A stretch of 16,415 bases of DNA, from positions 1-16,415 of the forward strand of contig CAYHIW010000023.1 of assembly GCA_964356745.1 (NCBI GenBank), read 5' to 3'. The position numbers and the translations under genes were made by a program. The number at the start of each line of letters is the position of its first letter. The first letter of the stretch is position 1. Positions 1 to 7,300 of this stretch are shown here, piece after piece. This stretch comes from CAYHIW01 sp964356745 (GTDB lineage Bacteria; Patescibacteriota; Microgenomatia; UBA1406; GWC2-37-13). A model generated the notes under the pieces. The model made no database searches. It was not told where the DNA came from and worked only from the letters and a program-made list of their open reading frames with translations.

Positions 1-1
1 A

Positions 2-901
2 TCTGCGGTAACGCGAGATCAACTCCAACTTCTCAAACGTTTGACAGATAACGTTACTTTAGCTCTTGATGCTGACGCCGCAGGTGAGGAGGCGGTACGT
101 CGTAGTATTTATGAAGCGGAGCAGCTCGATGTTAATTTGCAGATCGTACAGTTTGATTTTGCAAAAGATCCTGACGAAGCAATCCAAAAAGACTTAAAAC
201 GTTTTAAAAAAGCAGTTGATAATCCTGTGCCAATTTTCGATTATATGTTTGACCTTCTTCAAACAAAACACAACGTCAAAGATCCGTTTGGAAAGAAGAA
301 GCTTAGCGATGAGTATCTGACTATAATAAGATCAATCAAAAATCCTATCGTTCAAACTCATTACGTTAAAAAACTCGCAACACTTCTTGAGGTTGGAGAG
401 CGAACCATAGAGCGAGAGCTCGAGAAGGTGAGGCAAAAAAAATATAAAACTTCAACAAAATCAATGCTCGCTCAACCGAGAGATCAAGAGCAAAGAGACT
501 TGAAGATACAAAAATATTTCTTAAGCATCCTATTGCAAAGTGATTTGAGTGATGACGAGTTTTCACAAATAAAGGAACTCTTGGAACCTCGGGAGTTTTC
601 TACTCCGGCTTTTCAGAATCTTTACGAACAGGTAATGTTACAGCGCAAAGGGGATTTTCCCGCTCAGCTCAATGATCAGTTAAAATCCGTGTATGATGAA
701 CTATATTTATACGCATCATACGAAGCCGAATTTTCTCACGAATCAAAAGAAAAACTTGCATTTGAAATAAAGAAAAATTATCTGAAAAGAATGATTTCAG
801 AAGTTTTAGCTAACAAGGAATTAACCGAAAATCAGAAAAAAAATCTTAAAGAATATGGGGAACAATTAAAAGAGGTAGAAAAAAAGGCGCTGACGTTATA
901 A
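2..901 (+). CDS. dnaG: DNA primase, C-terminal part (5' end outside window)
   Basis: The reading frame is open from base 2, so the gene begins left of the window; the TTG at 41 is internal. The first visible residues continue the TOPRIM domain: LALDADAAG at visible residues 20-28 carries the DxD metal-binding pair (D23, D25) of bacterial primases. After a linker near residues 150-165 comes a helical region to the end that fits the C-terminal helicase (DnaB)-binding domain. DnaG synthesises RNA primers at the replication fork. The stop is 16 bp before rpoD, matching the widespread dnaG-rpoD order. The zinc-binding and RNA-polymerase-like N-terminal parts lie outside the window and cannot be judged. 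The identification rests on the TOPRIM motif plus rpoD as neighbour. Confidence 0.93.
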   Translation, partial: SAVTRDQLQLLKRLTDNVTLALDADAAGEEAVRRSIYEAEQLDVNLQIVQFDFAKDPDEAIQKDLKRFKKAVDNPVPIFDYMFDLLQTKHNVKDPFGKKKLSDEYLTIIRSIKNPIVQTHYVKKLATLLEVGERTIERELEKVRQKKYKTSTKSMLAQPRDQEQRDLKIQKYFLSILLQSDLSDDEFSQIKELLEPREFSTPAFQNLYEQVMLQRKGDFPAQLNDQLKSVYDELYLYASYEAEFSHESKEKLAFEIKKNYLKRMISEVLANKELTENQKKNLKEYGEQLKEVEKKALTL

Positions 902-917
902 AATAAGGGTTGCCAGT

Positions 918-2009
918 ATGACGAAGCAGAAGCTCCCAAAATCACTACACGATCTTATTGTCCAAGGTGAAGAAGACGGATTCCTAGTTCAGGACGATAT
1001 TCTATTGATCTATCCCGAGCCAGAAAAACACATCCAAGAGATAGATCTTTTTTTTGGAGAGGCTCTTGAAAAAGGGATCGATATTTTTGAAACCGTTTCG
1101 ACCAGAGAAGAAGAAGATGCTAAGAAATCAGCAGAAGAGATAGAGCGTGAAATAGAACATCTTATCGCATCTCGTCATGGAGAGTCGCTTGACCCTATTA
1201 AAAAATACCTTAAAGAAATTGGTAAAACACCCCTTCTTAAATTTGAAGAAGAGATAAAGCTCGCCAAGCAATATGAGAAAAACAGTATGAGTGCAAAAGA
1301 GATGCTTATTAAGGCGAACTTAAGACTTGTTGTTTCGATCGCGAAAAAATACTTAGGAAGAAGACTATCGTTTCTCGATCTTATTCAAGAGGGAAATAAA
1401 GGACTCATTCGTGGAGTCGAAAAGTATGATTGGAGACGTGGTTTTAAGTTCTCAACATATGCAACCTGGTGGATAAGACAAGCGATTACACGTGCTATTG
1501 CCGATCAGTCTCGTACGATCCGTATTCCGGTTCACATGGTAGACCAGATTAATAGATTCTATAAAACTCAAAGAAGATTAACGCAAAAATTAGGAAGAGA
1601 ACCTAAAACCAAAGAAATTGCAAAAGAGATGGAGATTACTACTGATGAGGTTGAGAACTTGATGAGAATATCACAGCAACCTAAATCTCTATCAACTCCG
1701 ATAGGAGACGACAAGGAAACTACACTGGAACAGTTTATTGCCGATCAAAACCAACCAACTTTGTACGATAAAGTTTCGAAAGAACTTTTAAAAGATGCGC
1801 TTAACAAGGTTTTAGAAACTCTTTCGCCAAGAGAGCGCAAAGTTCTTATGATGCGTTTTGGTCTTGAAGATTCTAAACCAAAGACTCTTGAAGAGGTTGG
1901 TCGTGAATTTAAAGTAACGCGTGAGAGAATTCGTCAGATTGAAGCCAAGGCAATTCGTAAACTTAAACATCCTACTCGAGCTCGCAAACTCAAAGACTTC
2001 CTCGACTAA
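918..2009 (+). CDS. rpoD: Primary RNA polymerase sigma factor (sigma-70/SigA)
   Basis: The 363-residue protein has the full layout of a group 1 sigma factor. Residues 8-58 look like region 1.1. DPIKKYLKEIGKTPLL (92-107) is region 1.2. Region 2 runs about 130-207 and includes RGFKFSTYATWWIRQAITR (174-192), which melts and reads the -10 element. Region 3 is about 208-285. Region 4 (about 300-352) ends in the -35-reading helix-turn-helix TLEEVGREFKVTRERIRQIE (323-342). The non-conserved insert between regions 1.2 and 2 is absent, as in SigA-type proteins. The ATG at 918 has the only plausible ribosome-binding site in the window (AAGGG, 905-909, 8 bp spacing). It lies 16 bp after dnaG and is probably cotranscribed with it. 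As a complete housekeeping sigma factor, it supports reading ordinary TATAAT-type -10 elements elsewhere in the window. Confidence 0.97.
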   Translation: MTKQKLPKSLHDLIVQGEEDGFLVQDDILLIYPEPEKHIQEIDLFFGEALEKGIDIFETVSTREEEDAKKSAEEIEREIEHLIASRHGESLDPIKKYLKEIGKTPLLKFEEEIKLAKQYEKNSMSAKEMLIKANLRLVVSIAKKYLGRRLSFLDLIQEGNKGLIRGVEKYDWRRGFKFSTYATWWIRQAITRAIADQSRTIRIPVHMVDQINRFYKTQRRLTQKLGREPKTKEIAKEMEITTDEVENLMRISQQPKSLSTPIGDDKETTLEQFIADQNQPTLYDKVSKELLKDALNKVLETLSPRERKVLMMRFGLEDSKPKTLEEVGREFKVTRERIRQIEAKAIRKLKHPTRARKLKDFLD

Positions 2010-2050
2010 CAGGCGACAGGTATATCGATTTTTTTAGGCTTTTGTGACAG

Positions 2051-2079
2051 TTCAAAATAACACTTTTGTGGACTATAGT
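2051..2079 (+). promoter_or_regulatory. Candidate promoter of the XRE regulator gene
   Basis: A -10-like TATAGT (2074-2079) follows a weak -35-like TTCAAA (2051-2056) with 17 bp spacing. Transcription would start near 2086, about 30 nt before the regulator's ATG. The -10 lies entirely inside the 14-bp palindrome at 2069-2082, so a bound regulator would block this promoter. The -35 matches the consensus at only four of six positions, so the call rests mainly on the -10 and its position. Confidence 0.45.
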
Positions 2080-2082
2080 CCA
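2069..2082. promoter_or_regulatory. Perfect 14-bp palindrome, candidate C-box operator
   Basis: TGGACTATAGTCCA is its own reverse complement over all 14 bases. It lies in the only sizeable intergenic gap (2010-2117), 35 bp before the regulator's ATG. GACT and AGTC half-sites around a TATA-like centre are the hallmark of the C-boxes bound by controller proteins of restriction-modification systems, although the spacer here is 2 bp rather than the commoner 3. No convincing second box was seen; GTGACAG (2044-2050) and TGTCAG (2084-2089) are at best degenerate half-sites. Confidence 0.6.
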
Positions 2083-2117
2083 TTGTCAGTATTTGAAAAA
2101 TAATCTAATTATGTTTA

Positions 2118-2336
2118 ATGCGGGGCAACTTTATTTACAGGCGATTAGGAGTACGACTCATATCAGAGCGTAAAAGAAAAAAATTATCACAAGAACAACT
2201 GGCGCTTCTTTGTGATATTGATAGAACATATGTTGCCCGAATTGAAGGTGGAAAAGCTAATCCCACCTTCAGAACTCTTTATAAAATCGCTCGTATTCTA
2301 CGTATAAAATTAAAAAAACTATTTGGAGACATTTAA
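2118..2336 (+). CDS. Small XRE-family regulator, controller (C) protein-like
   Basis: This 72-residue protein consists almost entirely of one HTH_3 (Cro/CI) domain, about residues 9-66. LSQEQLALLCDIDRTYVARI (23-42) contains the two HTH helices. The DRTY at the start of the recognition helix and the following IEGGKANPTFRTLYKIA match the pattern of small C proteins of type II restriction-modification systems (typically DRTYxSxIERGxRNP). It presumably binds DNA as a dimer. The upstream palindrome at 2069-2082 is the obvious target and implies autoregulation. The ATG at 2118 is the only usable in-frame start and has no Shine-Dalgarno site. No methylase or endonuclease follows; the next gene, 25 bp away, is a CPBP membrane protein. 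The HTH call is secure, while the C-protein relationship is an inference from motif plus operator. Confidence 0.85.
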   Translation: MRGNFIYRRLGVRLISERKRKKLSQEQLALLCDIDRTYVARIEGGKANPTFRTLYKIARILRIKLKKLFGDI

Positions 2337-2361
2337 CATCTAAATATGATAGAGTTTGGAT

Positions 2362-2997
2362 ATGGCAAAAAAGCAGCTTTCACACACAGAACGCGTGCTT
2401 AATATCTGGGCAATTGTTCTTATTATTTGGTCAATATATCGAGTTAACTTCAAGACAGATCTGCCCATTTGGATAGATGAGTTTGTCGCAAAACCCCTCA
2501 TTTTTATTCTACCCGTATACTTTTTTATTACGAGAATTGAGAAGAAAAAATTTTTTGAAGGAGTGAATTTATTAATGAGTAATGCTCGTAGCGGAATTCT
2601 TCTTGGATCAGGTATCGGAGTACTGTTTGTTATTTTTACTTTATTCTGGAGTAATAGAGTGGTAAATACAGAAAATAGTATCTATTATTTTGTTTTGTCA
2701 ATTGCAACAAGTTTTTCGGAAGAAATACTCGCGTTTGGATTCGTTCTTAAACGGTTACTCGATGACTCAAAGAATTATTTTACTGCGGTTTTTTTTGCCA
2801 GCATATTATTTTTTATAACGCATCTACCTAAATTTTTTTCAACAGACACTCTTACGGGAGAGTTATTACTGAGATTGTTGGTTCTTGATTTCTGTTTAGG
2901 GATGATTCTGTCAACTATTTTTGTTTTTAGGAAGAATCTATGGCTTACTATTAGCATACATACTTTTTATCTTTTTACGATCTATCTCTTTATTTAG
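2362..2997 (+). CDS. CPBP-family intramembrane metalloprotease homologue
   Basis: This is a 211-residue membrane protein with about six hydrophobic segments. Three CPBP (Abi/Rce1-type) motifs are visible: SFSEEILAFGFVLKRL with the paired glutamates at 120-121, FFITHLPKFF with H154, and SIHTFYLF with H200 near the C terminus. Family members cut proteins within the membrane and are often linked to bacteriocin self-immunity or prenyl-protein processing; the substrate here is unknown. Motif 1 lacks the usual arginine three residues after EE, so it is a divergent member. The ATG at 2362 was preferred to a TTG two codons earlier because AGAG (2351-2354) is then reasonably spaced. It lies 25 bp after the XRE gene and is probably cotranscribed. 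Its 3' end overlaps the convergent GT-C gene by 8 bp. Confidence 0.75.
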   Translation: MAKKQLSHTERVLNIWAIVLIIWSIYRVNFKTDLPIWIDEFVAKPLIFILPVYFFITRIEKKKFFEGVNLLMSNARSGILLGSGIGVLFVIFTLFWSNRVVNTENSIYYFVLSIATSFSEEILAFGFVLKRLLDDSKNYFTAVFFASILFFITHLPKFFSTDTLTGELLLRLLVLDFCLGMILSTIFVFRKNLWLTISIHTFYLFTIYLFI

Positions 2998-4588
2998 TTT
3001 CGTATATCCAAAACATCTCCTCAGTCCCTATTTTTATTTTCTGAAAACTACCGTTAGGTAACCAGGTGAAATCGTCTGGATAACCCACAAAGACCGTATT
3101 TTTTGCATCTTTATTTTTTGGAAAAACGAAATGAAATTTATCAAAGCCTATGACCTGCCCAAAACCATACTCGTCAGGAGCCGAGATGCGAGCTTGCGGT
3201 TGATATTTAATGGGAGAATAGTTTAAGAAGTAAAGTAAAAATACGTAGGGTTGTCCGTGTTGTGTTGAGATATAAAACCTGTCAAATTTGTCATAGTTTT
3301 TCTTTACATATTTAGTAAGTTCTTTATAGCCACATTGCCAAGCTCTTTGTATGTATGCTCTCTTTGAGTAGTGATTCAGATAAAAATCCCACGAGTAATA
3401 TGAAAAGAAAAGATACGTTGCGATTAATCCTCCAATCCAAAATAACTTTGTTTTTTTTTGAGCATCGATAAACGAAATGACCCCATAAGCCGCTATGATA
3501 AAAATAGGTATAAAGATGAATAAGGTTCTGGTAAGTGAATTACTTGCCCACGAAAGTGATCCTGAAATGGGGGAAATAAAAAGAAGACCAAGGAGGTGCC
3601 ACTTCCACTTATGTTTCGTCTTGAAGAGATAATAGATACCAATAAAGACGAAAATATATTCGACAATCGTAAGAGGTGACATTTGACGAAATCCAAATCG
3701 AGGATTCTCGTCACCGTTAATGATAAGAAAATCAGGAGAAAAGTATTTCGTATATTCAAGCGATATGTCCCGTATGCCGATGGTGAGCTTGTTGTAGAAG
3801 AAGCGTTGTCCACCCTCAGTCCGGAGTTCGTATATTTTTTGTGCAAAACCAGTGGTTCTAAAAAAGAGCAAGTTTTCAATACGAGTCGGTTTAAATCGAA
3901 GGTCGGTTAAAAGAAAAATAAAAAGCGCCAGAATTACGGTAAACAAGATGTTCCTATGAAACTTCTTTTTGGCAAAATAAAATAACGAAAGAATAAAAAA
4001 CGTCACACCAAAGATACGAGCTGATTGATAGGTGAACAAAGATATAAATAGAAGAATGGAGAAAAGTAAACCGAATCGATACTTGCCTGTCTTGATGTAT
4101 TTCACAAAGAAAAGAGATGTGAGTGTAATTGCGAAAACAGAAAGGAGGGCTTCGTGTGCTTGACGTCCTACGATATGGAGCGCAAGAGAAGATCCGGTAA
4201 GAAAAGCAGCTAATAAAGAAACGCTCTTTTTATTAAATAATTCTTTGGTTAGAAAAAAAATTGCCAGAGGCAGAAGCGTTATGAGAAGAGTGTTAAATGC
4301 ACGCGCACCTAGTTCGTTAAGTCCAAAAAGGAAGATAAACGGAATTGATCCGTATGAATAAAGGGGCATTTTATAGTCTCCAAATGACTTTAGTCGCACA
4401 GGAAAAGGAGCGCCATATTCATCACTGCCGGTCTTAAGAAGGGAGTATGCGTTATAGGCAAAAGCCGCCTCATCAGCATTCACACACGGTGGAGTTCCTT
4501 GTTTTATGACATTAAGTACAAACGATAGAGAAATAATTAAAACAAGAATGATGCCGACTTTATGTTTAATGAATTTTTTCAAAGACAT
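2990..4588 (-). CDS. GT-C glycosyltransferase, ArnT/PMT-like (family 39/83 type)
   Basis: This is a 532-residue integral membrane protein with roughly ten or more hydrophobic segments and a soluble C-terminal tail (about 405-532). The first loop carries NADEAAFAYNAYSLLKTG (37-54) followed by GDYKMPLYSY (70-79). An acidic residue in this loop is the hallmark of GT-C enzymes that use polyprenyl-phosphate sugars and act on the outer face of the membrane. ISGSLSWASNSLTRTL (341-356) is a further re-entrant or TM segment. It is the last gene of the five-gene minus-strand run starting at 8814. Its ATG lies inside the upstream GT2 gene (23 bp overlap), suggesting translational coupling. Acceptor and sugar cannot be told from sequence. 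No terminator is seen downstream, where it overlaps the CPBP gene. Confidence 0.8.
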   Translation of the reverse strand: MSLKKFIKHKVGIILVLIISLSFVLNVIKQGTPPCVNADEAAFAYNAYSLLKTGSDEYGAPFPVRLKSFGDYKMPLYSYGSIPFIFLFGLNELGARAFNTLLITLLPLAIFFLTKELFNKKSVSLLAAFLTGSSLALHIVGRQAHEALLSVFAITLTSLFFVKYIKTGKYRFGLLFSILLFISLFTYQSARIFGVTFFILSLFYFAKKKFHRNILFTVILALFIFLLTDLRFKPTRIENLLFFRTTGFAQKIYELRTEGGQRFFYNKLTIGIRDISLEYTKYFSPDFLIINGDENPRFGFRQMSPLTIVEYIFVFIGIYYLFKTKHKWKWHLLGLLFISPISGSLSWASNSLTRTLFIFIPIFIIAAYGVISFIDAQKKTKLFWIGGLIATYLFFSYYSWDFYLNHYSKRAYIQRAWQCGYKELTKYVKKNYDKFDRFYISTQHGQPYVFLLYFLNYSPIKYQPQARISAPDEYGFGQVIGFDKFHFVFPKNKDAKNTVFVGYPDDFTWLPNGSFQKIKIGTEEMFWIYETK

Positions 4589-5459
4589 TTGCGTCAGACA
4601 GTATACACATTTTTTTCTGTTGATGTCTTCGGTAAAGAATGAGGGGAGTTCTTAATTTTGCTTGAAGTAAACCGAGGAGAAATGAAACGCGTAGGGTAAA
4701 AAGTGATCGAATGAAGAGAATCAAAAGAGAAGATAGGTGATTTCCTAAAAGATTCATATCTGTAATATTTTTCCAGATAAAAATAAGTTGGTTGCGATAC
4801 GCAACTGTTTCAATTGTTTTCTTGGGGAAATATTTACCAATTGTCGTCTCGTGATGATGTTCAACAACGATGTCCTTATCAAAATACACGCTCATTCCTG
4901 CTTTCCAAGCGCGATATGAAAGGTCAATATCTTCCCAGTAGAAAGGTTTGTATACTGAATCAAAGCCGCCAATCTTCATATATTTTTCTTTGTCGATAAT
5001 GCATGAACCCCCTTCTGCCCAACCGGTTAGACCAGACTTTGTTGAGTCTGCTTTTTCGTGCATGACAAATCCATTTTTCCAAAACAATTTATTTTTACCA
5101 ACAATTTCATCATCTTTCTCTTTTTGAGCAAATGAAACAGCGAAAACATTGGTGTTTTTTTTCAAGCTTTCAAGACCTTTGAGATAAGAATCATCGAGAA
5201 GCACGACGTCACTGTTAAGAAGCATAACGTATTCTCCAGAGCTTTTTTTAATACCAAGATCCACAGTTCCAGCAAAGCCAAGATTTGTTTTATTTTCAAA
5301 GAGCGTGACCTTGAAATCTTGCAGAAGGTGTTTTATTGATTCTGTAGGATCATCGTTAATTATTACAATTTCGCAGCCCTTTAAATAGCTAAGATTGCGT
5401 TTAAGGTTGGTAACGAGAAGATCGGTATTTTTATATGTGGGAATGATGACTGAGAGCAT
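4566..5459 (-). CDS. GT2 family glycosyltransferase, rhamnosyltransferase-like
   Basis: The 297-residue protein has a GT-A fold signature. LSVIIPTYKNTD (2-13) begins the nucleotide-binding half. NKTNLGFAGTVDLGI (56-70) is typical of WbbL-type rhamnosyltransferases. LLNSDVVLL holds the metal-binding DxD variant NSD (82-84), and FYWEDIDLSYRAWKAG (173-188) carries the catalytic-base ED motif, followed by HHH (201-203). A hydrophobic stretch near 241-265 probably anchors it to the membrane. It would add a sugar from a nucleotide donor to a lipid-linked or surface glycan on the cytoplasmic side. It starts 25 bp after the GT4 gene, the gap being filled by a 7-bp repeat array, and runs 23 bp into the following GT-C gene. 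No Shine-Dalgarno site is seen. The exact sugar is not predictable. Confidence 0.88.
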   Translation of the reverse strand: MLSVIIPTYKNTDLLVTNLKRNLSYLKGCEIVIINDDPTESIKHLLQDFKVTLFENKTNLGFAGTVDLGIKKSSGEYVMLLNSDVVLLDDSYLKGLESLKKNTNVFAVSFAQKEKDDEIVGKNKLFWKNGFVMHEKADSTKSGLTGWAEGGSCIIDKEKYMKIGGFDSVYKPFYWEDIDLSYRAWKAGMSVYFDKDIVVEHHHETTIGKYFPKKTIETVAYRNQLIFIWKNITDMNLLGNHLSSLLILFIRSLFTLRVSFLLGLLQAKLRTPLILYRRHQQKKMCILSDANVFEKIH

Positions 5460-5462
5460 GGG

Positions 5463-5504
5463 ATTAATTGCTAATAGTTAATTGTTAATGGTTAATTGTT
5501 GATA
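5463..5504. repeat. Heptanucleotide array 1 (6 units, consensus gttaatt)
   Basis: Six consecutive 7-bp units fit gttaatt with 5 to 7 matches each; the best are 5477-5483 and 5491-5497 (both exact) and 5484-5490 (one mismatch). The array fills the gap between the GT4 and GT2 genes. It extends into the last codons of the GT4 gene, whose TAA stop (5487-5485 on the minus strand) is part of a unit. In gene sense the unit reads aattaac, which contains TAA. Confidence 0.8.
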
Positions 5505-6558
5505 GGACATGTTGTTTAAAAGCATCATAGGAGAAATGTTTCGTTACAAATTCTTGAGCTTTTGTTGAGATTTCTTTTTGTTTCCTTTCATCATTAATAA
5601 TACTTTGTAATTTTTCTTCTAGTTCTTCCTCATTGTTAAATAAATAACCATTTTCATCATCTTTTATATACTCTTTTGGTCCACCTGCGTTAAAACAAAA
5701 TGCAATGCATTTTGCAGCCATCGCCTCAAGTGGGGTGATGCCAAGATGTTCTACTTGTTCGGGATGAATATTTTCGTCAACTCCAAAACCGGTAAAATGC
5801 CAATAGTACGTTGAAAGTCTATAAAGTCTATAAAGTTCAGAAAGTGAAACGTTTGGCTTTAATATAATTGACGAATCGTCTCCAACCATTTTTTTTAGGT
5901 TATTAAAATATTCTTGGTCGTCTTGTTTTAATCCTCCGGCTAAAATAAGCGTAAAGTCTTTAAGAAGAGTCTTACGTAAAGATTTGAATGTTTGAATAAT
6001 CTGAGCGTGGTTTTTAGTATGAAGGTGTCCAAAAAAACGGCCGACTGATAAGATGGTTTTACTTTTTTTATCTGTTGTAGTCTTAGAAAATTCACGATCA
6101 ATATAGGGATGTATTGTTTGGGATTTCATTCCCCACGTATTCAGCCAATGCCGGGTAAAGTCGGAGTTTGAAATAAATGTATAGTTCCATAATTTTGCTT
6201 TATTTATTACATTCTGAGAATATAATTTCTTGTCCGGAACCATTGAGAATACAAAATTTTGCTTTGCAGACGAAAAGAAATAACTACCGTCAGTTACATA
6301 AAAAAACATGTCAAAAGATCGCAAAGTGCGAAGTTTTTCAAATGACGATTGCTTGCGAAAATTATTACTCAAAAACTTCAAATTCGCAAACTTAAGGGAG
6401 AATGATGATTCTATTCTCTTCGTAAGATCTTCGTCCCAAAAAATAACTACGTCGTATCCTTGTTCGTCAAAGACCTTGAGTATTGAAAGAATATGTTTTT
6501 CACCTCCGCCCATTGTGTCGAGGTAGGGATTATAAAGGGCGATGGATTTTCTTTTCAT
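5485..6558 (-). CDS. GT4 family glycosyltransferase (Alg11-like, GT-B fold)
   Basis: The 357-residue protein has the two-domain GT-B pattern. ALYNPYLDTMGGGEKHILSI (7-26) is the N-terminal glycine-rich loop. ILSVGRFFGHLHTKNHAQII (169-188) begins the second domain. EHLGITPLE (270-278) is the retaining EX7E motif that binds the nucleotide-sugar donor. YYWHFTGFGVDENIHPEQVE (251-270) resembles Alg11-type mannosyltransferases, so a mannosyl-type transfer from a nucleotide sugar is plausible but unproven. It lies in the minus-strand operon, its start overlapping the preceding GT2 gene by 29 bp. An in-frame 9-bp duplication gives LYRLYR at 242-247, one triplet more than expected in this region. The C terminus (STINH) and stop codon are made of heptanucleotide repeat 1, so the last residues may not be ancestral. 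Confidence 0.9.
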   Translation of the reverse strand: MKRKSIALYNPYLDTMGGGEKHILSILKVFDEQGYDVVIFWDEDLTKRIESSFSLKFANLKFLSNNFRKQSSFEKLRTLRSFDMFFYVTDGSYFFSSAKQNFVFSMVPDKKLYSQNVINKAKLWNYTFISNSDFTRHWLNTWGMKSQTIHPYIDREFSKTTTDKKSKTILSVGRFFGHLHTKNHAQIIQTFKSLRKTLLKDFTLILAGGLKQDDQEYFNNLKKMVGDDSSIILKPNVSLSELYRLYRLSTYYWHFTGFGVDENIHPEQVEHLGITPLEAMAAKCIAFCFNAGGPKEYIKDDENGYLFNNEEELEEKLQSIINDERKQKEISTKAQEFVTKHFSYDAFKQHVLSTINH

Positions 6559-7300
6559 AAAGAAATAGGTACGTAGTCGTTTTGGAAAACGCCTGATATA
6601 CCGATTCCATTATACCAATTTGGCCATCCATAAACCCACGTTTTATGATGAGTCTTCGCATAAGCTCTCCTAAGAACTTTCTAAAAAAAGTAATGGATGA
6701 AGCTGATTTTTTACCTTCAAAAAGAAGTTGCGCCTCAATCTGTTCATAAACGACGGTCTTTTCTACCATTGACTCAAAATCACCATGAAAATAGTGAAGG
6801 AGTGGCTGGTTTAATGTACCCTGAGCGCCTTGCACTTGAGGAGTGGAGTGGATTTGCTTAGGCCAATCGACAAAGCTTGACTTATGAATTAAGCGAATTT
6901 GTGCGTCAGGCCACCATCCTCCATGCTTTAACCATTTTGTTTCCCCAAATATATTCTTACGCGGAATCTTGTAACTTGTAGCTTGTAACTTGTAGCTTGT
7001 AACTTTTTTGATTTCGTCACTCAGTTCCTTCGTGATGTGTTCATCAGCGTCTAGGATGAGAATCCAGTCTGCGGGGGTTTTTTCGATCGCAAACTTCCTC
7101 GAAGGTTCGACGTATTGATGATTGGGAAAATCAAATACCATCACTCCCATTTTTTCTGCAATTGCTTTTGTTTCATCGGTACTGCCCGTATCAATGAGGA
7201 CGACAGTATCAGTGAGCAATTTTGCCGACGTAATACATTCTCCAATTTGGAGTTCTTCGTTTTTTGCGGTGATGACTACACCGATTACTGATTTTCCCAT
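6530..7300 (-). CDS. GT2 family glycosyltransferase, WaaE/KdtX-like
   Basis: The 256-residue protein has GVVITAKNEELQIGECI (7-23), the compact N-terminal motif of the WaaE/KdtX-type branch of GT2. VLIDTGSTDET (34-44) and DWILILDADEHI (78-89) follow, with the metal-binding DxD at 85-87. HGGWWPDAQIRLI (126-138) is the branch signature. The family transfers glucose or related sugars to lipid-linked oligosaccharides in the cytoplasm; lipopolysaccharide itself is not implied. Directly after the DxD region, residues 100-111 (VTSYKLQATSYK) are encoded by a 7-bp tandem repeat (6968-7002). They occupy the variable loop before YKIPRKNIFG, which relatives have in shorter or unrelated form. The gene overlaps the upstream GT-C gene by 16 bp and the downstream GT4 by 29 bp. 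No Shine-Dalgarno site is seen. Confidence 0.88.
   Translation of the reverse strand: MGKSVIGVVITAKNEELQIGECITSAKLLTDTVVLIDTGSTDETKAIAEKMGVMVFDFPNHQYVEPSRKFAIEKTPADWILILDADEHITKELSDEIKKVTSYKLQATSYKIPRKNIFGETKWLKHGGWWPDAQIRLIHKSSFVDWPKQIHSTPQVQGAQGTLNQPLLHYFHGDFESMVEKTVVYEQIEAQLLFEGKKSASSITFFRKFLGELMRRLIIKRGFMDGQIGIMESVYQAFSKTTTYLFLYEKKIHRPL
6968..7002. repeat. Heptanucleotide array 2 (5 units, cttgtaa/cttgtag), in coding sequence
   Basis: Five perfect 7-bp units alternate cttgtaa and cttgtag, so there is also a 14-bp higher-order period. The array lies within the WaaE-like GT2 gene and encodes residues about 100-111. In gene sense the units read ttacaag and ctacaag, free of stop codons in all three frames, so the array can sit in an open frame. 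It is the cleanest array in the window. Confidence 0.92.

Noticed and set aside
2002..2035. Possible intrinsic terminator after rpoD: TCGA repeats and a run of seven T (2029-2035).
   Set aside because: Only a 4-bp stem over a 19-nt loop can be drawn; without a stable hairpin the T-run in AT-rich DNA is not convincing.
2044..2089. Second C-box formed by GTGACAG (2044-2050) and TGTCAG (2084-2089).
   Set aside because: The elements are not symmetric about the main palindrome and do not contain GACT/AGTC pairs.
3493..3879. Minus-strand open frame of 128 codons in another frame of the GT-C gene at 2990-4588.
   Set aside because: Shadow frame; the host frame has clear GT-C motifs across the same stretch, and this one has no recognisable domain.
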